Positions 10,701 through 22,741 of a stretch of 64,000 nt of DNA are shown here, piece after piece (the first letter of the stretch is position 1; every line of letters begins with the position of its first letter). The notes under the pieces are model-generated. The model worked only from the letters and a program-made list of their open reading frames with translations, ran no database searches and was not told the origin of the DNA. The DNA is from Osmia lignaria lignaria. Its lineage: Eukaryota > Arthropoda > Insecta > Hymenoptera > Megachilidae. Location: assembly GCF_051020975.1 (NCBI RefSeq), contig NW_027478159.1, positions 4,108,501 to 4,172,500 on the forward strand, written 5' to 3'. Both the position numbers and the translations under genes were made by a program.

Positions 10701-11310
10701 TTTTTATGTTCTATGATATTTTTCGATCAGAGGCGTAGTTCTCGAGATATATCAAGATATTTAAAAGTTCCGAAGCCGCACCAACATAATAGAGATACAG
10801 AAACACCGTGGCCCCTTTCTTTGAGATAACTCTGCACGATTGCGAGCTGGAAATGCCACTTCCAGTTTAGCTGTGCAGCAGAAGAACAACAAGAAGAAGA
10901 AATATCTCGAAATATGTCCGTCAGGCCCCTTCCCTTGAGATATATCTGCAAATATCTCGGAAACGAAGCGAGCTATGGCAAAATGTTAAGAGCCCTTTTT
11001 TGTAGAGAATTATGTTTCGTACAATTTATGTTCTATGATATTTTTTGGTGAGAAGCGTAGTTTTCGAGATATATCGAGATATTTAAAAGTTCCAAAGCCG
11101 CACCAACATAATAGAGATACAGAAACACCGTGGCCCCTTTCTTTGAGATAACTCTGCACTAGTGCGAGTCGCAAATGCCACTTTCAGCTTAGCTGTGCAG
11201 AAGAAGAACAACAAGAAGAAGAAATATCTCGAAATATGTCCGTCAGGCCCCTTCCCTTGAGATAAATCTGCAAATATCTCGGAAACGAAGCGAGCTATGG
11301 CAAAATGTTC
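7769..11310 (+). repeat. Eleven-monomer block, right copy of a tandem duplication
   Basis: Partner of 4,556-7,768 but containing the extra unit at 9,983-10,304, which combines a type B left part with acgattgcgagctgg, a private gccgcttcc and gtccatcagg. The following unit has the marks atatgtaaaagtacc and tttgggataac, and the next has gtagagcatt and gcagcagaag. The block ends with a unit marked ttggtgagaag, ccaaagccg, agtcgc and actttcagc. The same ordered set recurs around 15.8-18.7 kb and, from its middle, at 27.4-29.4 kb. Confidence 0.85.
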
Positions 11311-14300
11311 AGAGACCTTTTTTGTAGAGAATTAAGTTTCCTACGTTTTATGTTCTATGATATTTTTTGATCAGATGCGTAGTTCTCGAGATATATCAAG
11401 ATATTTAAAAGTTCCGAAGCCGCACCAACATAATAGAGATACAGAAACACCGTGGCCCCTTTCTTTGAGATAACTCTGCACTATTGCGAGCTGCAAATGC
11501 CACTTCCAGCTTAGCTGTGCAGAGGAAGAACAGCAAGAAGAAGAAATATCTCGAAATATGTCCGTCAGGCCAGTTCCTTTGAGCTGAATCTGCAAATATC
11601 TCGGAAACGAAGCGAGCTATGGCAAAATGTTAAGAGACGTTTTTTGTAGAGAATTATGTTTCCTACAATTTATGTTCTATGATATTTTTTGATCAGAAGC
11701 GTAGTTTTCGAGATGTATCGAGATATTTAAAAGTTCCGAAGCCGCACCAACATAATAGGGATACAGAAACACCGTGGCCCCTTTCTTTGAGATAACTCTG
11801 CAGTATTGCGAGCTGTAAATGCCACTTCCAGCTTAGCTGTGCAGAAGAAGAACAACAAGAAGAAGAAATATCTCGAAATATGTCCGTCAGGCCCCTTCCC
11901 TTGAGATATATCTGCAAATATCTCGGAAACGAAGCGAGCTATGGCAAAATGTTAAGGGACCTTTTTTGTAGAGAATTAAGTTTCCTACTTTTTATGTTCT
12001 ATGATATTTTTTGATCAGATGCGTAGTTTTCGAGATATATCGAGATATTTAAAAGTTCCGAAGCCGCACCAACATAATTGAGATACAGAAACACCGTGGC
12101 CCCTTTCGTTGAGATAACTCTGCAGTAGTGCGAGCCGCAAATGCCACTTCCAGCTTAGCTGTGCAGAAGAAGCACAACAAGAAGAAGAAATATCTCGAAA
12201 TATGTCCGTCAGGCCCCTTCCCTTGAGATAAATCTGCAAATATCTCGGAAACGAAGCGAGCTATGGCAAAATGTTAAGAGACGTTTTTTGTAGAGGATTA
12301 TGTTTCCTACAATTTATGTTCTATGATATTTTTTGATCAGAAGCGTAGTTTTCGAGATATATCGAGATATTTAAAAGTTCCGAAGCCGCACCAACATAAT
12401 AGGGATACAGAAACACCGTGGCCCCTTTCTTTGAGATAACTCTGCACTAGTGCGAGCCGCAAATGCCACTTCCAGCTTAGCTGTGCAGAAGAAGAACAAC
12501 AAGAAGAAGAAGTATCTCGAAATATGTCCGCCAGGCCCCTTCCCTTGAGATAAATCTGCAAATATCTCGGAAACGGAGCGAGCTATGGCCAATTGTTAAG
12601 AGACCTTTTTTGTAGAGAATTAAGTTTCCTACTTTTTATGTTCTATGATATTTTTTGATCAGATGCGTAGTTCTCGAGATATATCAAGATATTTAAAAGT
12701 TCCGAAGCCGCACCAACATAATAGGGATACAGAAACACCGTGGCCCCTTTCTTTGAGATAACTCTGCACTAGTGCGAGCCGCAAATGCCACTTCCAGCTT
12801 AGCTGTGCAGAAGAAGAACAACAAGAAGAAGAAATATCTCGAAATATGTCCGTCAGGCCCCTTCCCTTGAGATATATCTGCAAATATCTCGGAAACGAAG
12901 CGAGCTATGGCAAAATGTTAAGAGACCTTTTTTGTAGAGAATTAAGTTTCCTACTTTTTATGTTCTATGATATTTTTTGATCAGATGCGTAGTTCTCGAG
13001 ATATATCAAGATATTTAAAAGTTCCGAAGCCGCACCAACATAATAGAGATACAGAAACACCGTGGCCCCTTTCTTTGAGATATCTCTGCACTATTGCGAG
13101 CTGTAAATGCCACATCCAGCTTAGCTGTGCAGAAGAAGAACATCAAGAAGAAGAAATATCTCGAAATATGTCCGTCAGGCCCCTTCCCTTGAGATAAATC
13201 TGCGAATATCTCGGAAACGAAGAGAGCTATGGCAAAATGTTAAGAGACCTTTTTTGTAGAGAATTAAGTTTCCTACTTTTTATGTTCTATGATATTTTTT
13301 GATCTGATGCGTAGTTCTCGAGATATATCAAGATATTTAAAAGTTCCAAAGCCGCACCAACATAATAGTGATACAGAAACACCGTGGCCCCTTTCTTTGA
13401 GATAACTCTGCACTATTGCGAGCTGCAATTGCCACTTGCAGCTTAGCTGTGCAGAGGAAGAACAACAAGAAGAAGAAATATCTCGAAATATGTCCGTCAG
13501 GCCAGTTCCTTTGAGCTGAATCTGCAAATATCTCGGAAACGAAGCGAGCTATGGCAAAATGTTAAGAGACGTTTTTTGTAGAGAATTATGTTTCCTACAA
13601 TTTATGTTCTATGATATTTTTTGATCAGAAGCGTAGTTTTCGAGATGTATCGAGATATTTAAAAGTTCCGAAGCCGCACCAACATAATAGGGATACAGAA
13701 ACACCGTGGCCCCTTTCTTTGAGATAACTCTGCACTATTGCGAGCCGCAAATGCCACTTCCAGCTTAGCTGTGCAGAAGGAGAACAACAAGAAGAAGAAA
13801 TATCTCGAAATATGTCCGTCAGGCCCCTTCCCTTGAGATATATCTGCAAATATCTCGGAAACGAAGAGAGCTATGGCAAAATCTTGAGAGACCTTTTTTG
13901 TAGAGAATTAAGTTTCCCACGTTTTATGTTCTATGATATTTTTTGATCAGATGCGTAGTTCTCGAGATATATCAAGATATTTAAAAGTTCCGAAGCCGCA
14001 CCAACATAATAGAGATACAGAAACACCGTGGCCCCTTTCTTTGAGATAACTCTGCACTATTGCGAGCTGCAAATGCCACTTCCAGCTTAGCTGTGCAGAA
14101 GAAGAACATCAAGAAGAAGAAATATCTCGAAATATGTCCGTCAGGCCCCTTCCCTTGAGATAAATCTGCAAATATCTCGGAAACGAAGCGAGCTATGGCA
14201 AAATGTTGAGAGACCTTTTTTGTAGAGAATTATGTTTCCTACGTTTTATGTTCTATGATATTTTTTGATCAGATGCGTAGTTCTCGAGATATATCAAGAT

Positions 14301-15660
14301 ATTTAAAAGTTCCGAAGCCGCACCAACATAATAGAGATACAGAAACACCGTGGCCCCTTTCTTTGAGATAACTCTGCACTATTGCGAGCTGCAAGTGCCA
14401 CTTCCAGCTTAGCTGTGCAGAAGAAGAACATCAAGAAGAAGAAATATCTCGAAATATGTCCGTCAGGCCCCTTCCCTTGAGATAAATCTGCAAATATCTT
14501 GGAAACGAAGAGAGCTATGGCAAAATGTTACGAGACCTTTTTTGTAGAGAATTAAGTTTCCTACTTTTTATGTTCTATAATATTTTTTGATCTGATGCGT
14601 AGTTCTCGAGATATATCAAGATATTTAAAAGTTCCGAAGCCGCACCAACATAATAGAGATACAGAAACACCGTGGCCCCTTTCTTTGAGATAACTCTGCA
14701 CTATTGCGAGCTGTAAATGCCACTTCCAGCTTAGCTGTGCAGAAGAAGAACAACAAGAAGAAGAAATATCTCGAAATATGTCCGTCAGGCCCCTTCACTT
14801 GAGATATATCTGCAAATATCTCGGAAACGAAGCGAGCTATGGCAAAATGTTAAGAGACCTTTTTTGTAGAGAATTATGTTTCCTACAATTTATGTTCTAT
14901 GATATTTTTTGATCAGAAGCGTAGTTTTCGAGATATATCAAGATATTTAAAAGTTCCGAAGCCGCACCAACATAATAGAGATACAGAAACACCGTGGCCC
15001 CTTTCTTTGAGATAACTCTGCACTATTGCGAGCTGTAAATGCCACTTCCAGCTTAGCTGTGCAGATGAAGAACAACAAGAAGAAGAAATATCTCGAAATA
15101 TGTCCGTCAGGCCCCTTCCCTTGAGATATATCTGCAAATATCTCGGAAACGAAGCGAGCTATGGCAAAATGTTAAGAGACCTTTTTTGTAGAAAATTATG
15201 TTTCGTACAATTTATGTTCTATGATATTTTTTGGTGAGAAGCGTAGTTTTCGAGATATATCGAGATATTTAAAAGTTCCAAAGCCGCACCAACATAATAG
15301 AGATACAGAAACACCGTGGCCCCTTTCTTTGAGATAACTCTGCACTAGTGCGAGTCGCAAATGCCACTTTCAGCTTAGCTGTGCAGAAGAAGAACAACAA
15401 GAAGAAGAAATATCTCGAAATATGTCCGTCAGGCCCCTTCCCTTGAGATAAATCTGCAAATATCTCGGAAACGAAGCGAGCTATGGCAAAATGTTCAGAG
15501 ACCTTTTTTGTAGAGAATTAAGTTTCCTACGTTTTATGTTCTATGATATTTTTTGATCAGATGCGTAGTTCTCGAGATATATCAAGATATTTAAAAGTTC
15601 CGAAGCCGCACCAACATAATAGAGATACAGAAACACCGTGGCCCCTTTCTTTGAGATAAC
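8254..15660 (+). repeat. 7,406-bp (23-monomer) block, left copy
   Basis: Every private mark checked recurs downstream at +7,406 bp as far as about 18,790 and at +7,084 bp from about 18,800. Examples are taaggg at about 11,954, attgagatac at 12,078, gaagcacaac, gaacggagcg with ggccaattg near 12,573-12,597, gcgaatatc at 13,203, ttgccacttgcag near 13,430, and aatcttgag with tttcccacg near 13,882-13,922. The block is bounded on the right by the hybrid unit 15,457-15,778, whose right half repeats the start of the block (agtgcgagctg, gggaacg). Confidence 0.87.
12967..13197 (+). other. Plus-strand 76-codon frame in a variant monomer, probably incidental
   Basis: It begins at a true ATG (atgatattttttgatcagatg) and ends at the TAA in gagataa. 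It is open only because the usual TAA in ttgagataactctg is changed to TAT (gagatatctctg) near 13,080. The same variant unit recurs at 20,051-20,281 and 30,999-31,229 because the surrounding block was duplicated. The product is Arg/His/Glu-rich with an EEEHQEEE stretch from the GAA tract and resembles no family I know. One substitution in one ancestral unit created it, so a coding role is unlikely. Confidence 0.75.
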
Positions 15661-15778
15661 TCTGCACTAGTGCGAGCTGCAAATGCCACTTCCAGCTTAG
15701 CTGTGCAGAAGAAGAACAACAAGAAGAAGAAATATCTCGAAATATGTCCGTCAGGCCCCTTCCCTTGAGATAAATCTG
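15457..15778 (+). repeat. Hybrid monomer, junction of the 7,406-bp duplication
   Basis: The left half (gttcagagacc, acgttttatg, agatgcgtagttctcgag, atcaag) equals the left half of the unit at 22,541, where the right copy ends. The right half (agtgcgagctgc, then gggaacg) equals unit 8,051-8,372, where the left copy starts. The breakpoint is between 15,584 and 15,670. This is the arrangement expected at the internal junction of a tandem duplication. Confidence 0.87.
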
Positions 15779-18700
15779 CAAATATCTCGGGAACGAAGCG
15801 AGCTATGGCAAAATGTTAAGAGACCTTTTTTGTAGAGAATTAAGTTTCCTACTTTTTATGTTCTATGATATTTTTTGATCAGATGCGTAGTTCTCGAGAT
15901 ATATCAAGATATTTAAAAGTTCCGAAGGCGCACCAACATAATAGAGATACAGAAACACCGTGGCCCCTTTCTTTGAGATAACTCTGCACTATTGCGAGCT
16001 GCAAATGCCACTTCCAGCTTAGCTGTGCAGAGGAAGAACAACAAGAAGAAGAAGTATCTCGAAATATGTCCGTCAGGCCCGTTCCTTTGAGCTGAATCTG
16101 CAAATATCTCGGAAACGAAGCGAGCTATGGCAAAATGTTAAGAGACGTTTTTTGTAGTGAATTATGTTTCCTACAATTTATGTTCTATGATATTTTTTGA
16201 TCAGAAGCGTAGTTTTCGAGATATATCGAGATATTTAAAAGTTCCGAAGCCGCACCAACATAATAGAGATACAGAAACACCGTGGCTCCTTTCTTTGAGA
16301 TAACTCTGCACTAGTGCGAGCCGCAAATGCCACTTCCAGCTTAGCTGTGCAGAAGAAGAACAACAAGAAGAAGAAATATCTCGAAATATGTCCGTCAGGC
16401 CCCTTCCCTTGAGATAAATCTGCAAATATCTCGGAAACGAAGCGAGCTATGGCAAAATGTTAAGAGACCTTTTTTGTAGAGAATTAAGTTTCCTACTTTT
16501 TATGTTCTATGATATTTTTCGATCAGAGGCATAGTTCTCGAGATATATCAAGATATTTAAAAGTTCCGAAGCCGCACCAACATAATAGAGATACAGAAAC
16601 ACCGTGGCCCCTTTCTTTGAGATAACTCTGCACGATTGCGAGCTGGAAATGCCACTTCCAGTTTAGCTGTGCAGAAGAAGAACAACAAGAAGAAGAAATA
16701 TCTCGAAATATGTCCATCAGGACCCTTCCCTTGAGATAAATCTGCAAATATCTCGGAAACGAAGCGAGCTATGGCAAAATGTTAAGAGACCTTTTTTGTA
16801 GAGAATTAAGTTTCCTACTTTTTATGTTCTATGATATTTTTTGATCAGATGCGTAGTTCTCGAGATATATCAAGATATTTAAAAGTTCCGAAGCCGCACC
16901 AACATAATAGAGATACAGAAACACCGTGGCCCCTTTCTTTGAGATAACTCTGCACTAGTGCGAGCCGCAAATGCCACTTCCAGCTTAGCTGTGCAGAAGA
17001 AGAACAACAAGAAGAAGAAATATCTCGAAATATGTCCGACAGGCCCCTTCCCTTGACATAAATCTGCAAATATCTCGGAAACGAAGCGAGCTATGGCGAA
17101 ATGTTAAGAGACCTTTTTTGTAGAGAATTAAGTTTCCTACTTTTTATCTTCTATGATGTTTTTTGATCAGATGCGTAGTTCTCGAGATGTATCAAGATAT
17201 TTAAAAGTTCCGAAGCCGCACCAACATAATAGAGATACAGAAACACCGTGGCCCCTTTCTTTGAGATAACTCTGCACTATTGCGCGCTGCAAATGCCACT
17301 TCCAGCTTAGCTGTGCAGAAGAAGAACAACAAGAAGAAGAAATATCTCGAAATATGTCCGTCAGGCCCCTTCCCTTGAGATAAATCTGCAAATATCTCGG
17401 AAACGAAGCGAGCTATGGCAAAATGTTAAGAGACCTTTTTTGTAGAGAATTAAGTTTCCTACTTTTTACGTTCTATGATATTTTTTGATCAGAAGCGTAG
17501 TTTTCGAGATATATCGAGATATTTAAAAGTTCCGAAGCCGCACCAACATAATAGAGATACAGAAACACCGTGGCCCCTTTCTTTGAGATAACTCTGCACG
17601 ATTGCGAGCTGGAAATGCCGCTTCCAGTTTAGCTGTGCAGAAGAAGAACAACAAGAAGAAGAAATATCTCGAAATATGTCCATCAGGACCCTTCCCTTGA
17701 GATAAATCTGCAAATATCTCGGAAACGAAGCGAGCTATGGCAAAATGTTAAGAGACCTTTTTTGTAGAGAATTATGTTTCCTACAATTTATGTTCTATGA
17801 TATTTTTTGATCAGAAGCGTAGTTTTCGAGATATATCGAGATATGTAAAAGTACCGAAGCCGCACCAACATAATAGAGATACAGAAACACCGTGGCCCCT
17901 TTCTTTGGGATAACTCTGCACTATTGCGAGCTGCAAATGCCACTTCCAGCTTAGCTGTGCAGAAGAAGAACAACAAGAAGAAGAAATATCTCGAAATATG
18001 TCCGTCAGGCCGCTTCCCTTGAGATAAATCTGCAAATATCTCGGAAACGAAGCGAGCTATGGCAAAATGTTAAGAGACCTTTTTTGTAGAGCATTAAGTT
18101 TCCTACTTTTTATGTTCTATGATATTTTTCGATCAGAGGCGTAGTTCTCGAGATATATCAAGATATTTAAAAGTTCCGAAGCCGCACCAACATAATAGAG
18201 ATACAGAAACACCGTGGCCCCTTTCTTTGAGATAACTCTGCACGATTGCGAGCTGGAAATGCCACTTCCAGTTTAGCTGTGCAGCAGAAGAACAACAAGA
18301 AGAAGAAATATCTCGAAATATGTCCGTCAGGCCCCTTCCCTTGAGATATATCTGCAAATATCTCGGAAACGAAGCGAGCTATGGCAAAATGTTAAGAGCC
18401 CTTTTTTGTAGAGAATTATGTTTCGTACAATTTATGTTCTATGATATTTTTTGGTGAGAAGCGTAGTTTTCGAGATATATCGAGATATTTAAAAGTTCCA
18501 AAGCCGCACCAACATAATAGAGATACAGAAACACCGTGGCCCCTTTCTTTGAGATAACTCTGCACTAGTGCGAGTCGCAAATGCCACTTTCAGCTTAGCT
18601 GTGCAGAAGAAGAACAACAAGAAGAAGAAATATCTCGAAATATGTCCGTCAGGCCCCTTCCCTTGAGATAAATCTGCAAATATCTCGGAAACGAAGCGAG

Positions 18701-21700
18701 CTATGGCAAAATGTTCAGAGACCTTTTTTGTAGAGAATTAAGTTTCCTACGTTTTATGTTCTATGATATTTTTTGATCAGATGCGTAGTTCTCGAGATGT
18801 ATCGAGATATTTAAAAGTTCCGAAGCCGCACCAACATAATAGGGATACAGAAACACCGTGGCCCCTTTCTTTGAGATAACTCTGCAGTATTGCGAGCTGT
18901 AAATGCCACTTCCAGCTTAGCTGTGCAGAAGAAGAACAACAAGAAGAAGAAATATCTCGAAATATGTCCGTCAGGCCCCTTCCCTTGAGATATATCTGCA
19001 AATATCTCGGAAACGAAGCGAGCTATGGCAAAATGTTAAGGGACCTTTTTTGTAGAGAATTAAGTTTCCTACTTTTTATGTTCTATGATATTTTTTGATC
19101 AGATGCGTAGTTTTCGAGATATATCGAGATATTTAAAAGTTCCGAAGCCGCACCAACATAATTGAGATACAGAAACACCGTGGCCCCTTTCGTTGAGATA
19201 ACTCTGCAGTAGTGCGAGCCGCAAATGCCACTTCCAGCTTAGCTGTGCAGAAGAAGCACAACAAGAAGAAGAAATATCTCGAAATATGTCCGTCAGGCCC
19301 CTTCCCTTGAGATAAATCTGCAAATATCTCGGAAACGAAGCGAGCTATGGCAAAATGTTAAGAGACGTTTTTTGTAGAGGATTATGTTTCCTACAATTTA
19401 TGTTCTATGATATTTTTTGATCAGAAGCGTAGTTTTCGAGATATATCGAGATATTTAAAAGTTCCGAAGCCGCACCAACATAATAGGGATACAGAAACAC
19501 CGTGGCCCCTTTCTTTGAGATAACTCTGCACTAGTGCGAGCCGCAAATGCCACTTCCAGCTTAGCTGTGCAGAAGAAGAACAACAAGAAGAAGAAGTATC
19601 TCGAAATATGTCCGCCAGGCCCCTTCCCTTGAGATAAATCTGCAAATATCTCGGAAACGGAGCGAGCTATGGCCAATTGTTAAGAGACCTTTTTTGTAGA
19701 GAATTAAGTTTCCTACTTTTTATGTTCTATGATATTTTTTGATCAGATGCGTAGTTCTCGAGATATATCAAGATATTTAAAAGTTCCGAAGCCGCACCAA
19801 CATAATAGGGATACAGAAACACCGTGGCCCCTTTCTTTGAGATAACTCTGCACTAGTGCGAGCCGCAAATGCCACTTCCAGCTTAGCTGTGCAGAAGAAG
19901 AACAACAAGAAGAAGAAATATCTCGAAATATGTCCGTCAGGCCCCTTCCCTTGAGATATATCTGCAAATATCTCGGAAACGAAGCGAGCTATGGCAAAAT
20001 GTTAAGAGACCTTTTTTGTAGAGAATTAAGTTTCCTACTTTTTATGTTCTATGATATTTTTTGATCAGATGCGTAGTTCTCGAGATATATCAAGATATTT
20101 AAAAGTTCCGAAGCCGCACCAACATAATAGAGATACAGAAACACCGTGGCCCCTTTCTTTGAGATATCTCTGCACTATTGCGAGCTGTAAATGCCACATC
20201 CAGCTTAGCTGTGCAGAAGAAGAACATCAAGAAGAAGAAATATCTCGAAATATGTCCGTCAGGCCCCTTCCCTTGAGATAAATCTGCGAATATCTCGGAA
20301 ACGAAGAGAGCTATGGCAAAATGTTAAGAGACCTTTTTTGTAGAGAATTAAGTTTCCTACTTTTTATGTTCTATGATATTTTTTGATCTGATGCGTAGTT
20401 CTCGAGATATATCAAGATATTTAAAAGTTCCAAAGCCGCACCAACATAATAGTGATACAGAAACACCGTGGCCCCTTTCTTTGAGATAACTCTGCACTAT
20501 TGCGAGCTGCAATTGCCACTTGCAGCTTAGCTGTGCAGAGGAAGAACAACAAGAAGAAGAAATATCTCGAAATATGTCCGTCAGGCCAGTTCCTTTGAGC
20601 TGAATCTGCAAATATCTCGGAAACGAAGCGAGCTATGGCAAAATGTTAAGAGACGTTTTTTGTAGAGAATTATGTTTCCTACAATTTATGTTCTATGATA
20701 TTTTTTGATCAGAAGCGTAGTTTTCGAGATGTATCGAGATATTTAAAAGTTCCGAAGCCGCACCAACATAATAGGGATACAGAAACACCGTGGCCCCTTT
20801 CTTTGAGATAACTCTGCACTATTGCGAGCCGCAAATGCCACTTCCAGCTTAGCTGTGCAGAAGGAGAACAACAAGAAGAAGAAATATCTCGAAATATGTC
20901 CGTCAGGCCCCTTCCCTTGAGATATATCTGCAAATATCTCGGAAACGAAGAGAGCTATGGCAAAATCTTGAGAGACCTTTTTTGTAGAGAATTAAGTTTC
21001 CCACGTTTTATGTTCTATGATATTTTTTGATCAGATGCGTAGTTCTCGAGATATATCAAGATATTTAAAAGTTCCGAAGCCGCACCAACATAATAGAGAT
21101 ACAGAAACACCGTGGCCCCTTTCTTTGAGATAACTCTGCACTATTGCGAGCTGCAAATGCCACTTCCAGCTTAGCTGTGCAGAAGAAGAACATCAAGAAG
21201 AAGAAATATCTCGAAATATGTCCGTCAGGCCCCTTCCCTTGAGATAAATCTGCAAATATCTCGGAAACGAAGCGAGCTATGGCAAAATGTTGAGAGACCT
21301 TTTTTGTAGAGAATTATGTTTCCTACGTTTTATGTTCTATGATATTTTTTGATCAGATGCGTAGTTCTCGAGATATATCAAGATATTTAAAAGTTCCGAA
21401 GCCGCACCAACATAATAGAGATACAGAAACACCGTGGCCCCTTTCTTTGAGATAACTCTGCACTATTGCGAGCTGCAAGTGCCACTTCCAGCTTAGCTGT
21501 GCAGAAGAAGAACATCAAGAAGAAGAAATATCTCGAAATATGTCCGTCAGGCCCCTTCCCTTGAGATAAATCTGCAAATATCTTGGAAACGAAGAGAGCT
21601 ATGGCAAAATGTTACGAGACCTTTTTTGTAGAGAATTAAGTTTCCTACTTTTTATGTTCTATAATATTTTTTGATCTGATGCGTAGTTCTCGAGATATAT

Positions 21701-22741
21701 CAAGATATTTAAAAGTTCCGAAGCCGCACCAACATAATAGAGATACAGAAACACCGTGGCCCCTTTCTTTGAGATAACTCTGCACTATTGCGAGCTGTAA
21801 ATGCCACTTCCAGCTTAGCTGTGCAGAAGAAGAACAACAAGAAGAAGAAATATCTCGAAATATGTCCGTCAGGCCCCTTCACTTGAGATATATCTGCAAA
21901 TATCTCGGAAACGAAGCGAGCTATGGCAAAATGTTAAGAGACCTTTTTTGTAGAGAATTATGTTTCCTACAATTTATGTTCTATGATATTTTTTGATCAG
22001 AAGCGTAGTTTTCGAGATATATCAAGATATTTAAAAGTTCCGAAGCCGCACCAACATAATAGAGATACAGAAACACCGTGGCCCCTTTCTTTGAGATAAC
22101 TCTGCACTATTGCGAGCTGTAAATGCCACTTCCAGCTTAGCTGTGCAGATGAAGAACAACAAGAAGAAGAAATATCTCGAAATATGTCCGTCAGGCCCCT
22201 TCCCTTGAGATATATCTGCAAATATCTCGGAAACGAAGCGAGCTATGGCAAAATGTTAAGAGACCTTTTTTGTAGAAAATTATGTTTCGTACAATTTATG
22301 TTCTATGATATTTTTTGGTGAGAAGCGTAGTTTTCGAGATATATCGAGATATTTAAAAGTTCCAAAGCCGCACCAACATAATAGAGATACAGAAACACCG
22401 TGGCCCCTTTCTTTGAGATAACTCTGCACTAGTGCGAGTCGCAAATGCCACTTTCAGCTTAGCTGTGCAGAAGAAGAACAACAAGAAGAAGAAATATCTC
22501 GAAATATGTCCGTCAGGCCCCTTCCCTTGAGATAAATCTGCAAATATCTCGGAAACGAAGCGAGCTATGGCAAAATGTTCAGAGACCTTTTTTGTAGAGA
22601 ATTAAGTTTCCTACGTTTTATGTTCTATGATATTTTTTGATCAGATGCGTAGTTCTCGAGATATATCAAGATATTTAAAAGTTCCGAAGCCGCACCAACA
22701 TAATAGAGATACAGAAACACCGTGGCCCCTTTCTTTGAGAT
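15660..22741 (+). repeat. 22-monomer block, right copy of the 7.4-kb duplication
   Basis: It has the same ordered set of marked units as 8,254-15,660 but lacks the type C unit found at 11,271-11,592. The loss is explained by the hybrid unit 18,677-18,998. At the right end, unit 22,541-22,862 has the same left part as unit 15,457 (gttcagagacc, acgttttatg) but a different right half (ctgcaagtgcc, aaatttgtccgacagg), placing the end of the block inside that unit. Confidence 0.86.
18677..18998 (+). repeat. Hybrid monomer, in-register deletion of one unit
   Basis: Up to 18,791 (gttcagagacc, acgttttatg, ttctcgag) it matches the type C unit 11,271-11,592. From 18,799 (atgtatcgag, ataggg, gcagtattgcg) it matches the next unit, 11,593-11,914. 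The breakpoint is therefore confined to about 8 bp. Both the older block at 11.3 kb and the younger one at 29.3 kb keep the two units separate. Confidence 0.9.

Noticed and set aside
12371..12592. Alternative 62-73-codon minus-strand frames (also near 6,840, 10,382, 17,788, 19,455, 28,414, 30,403, 61,904 and 63,247)
   Set aside because: They overlap the same repeat in another frame, appear only where one variant removes a stop, and arise from low-complexity GAA tracts read as Phe/Leu runs.
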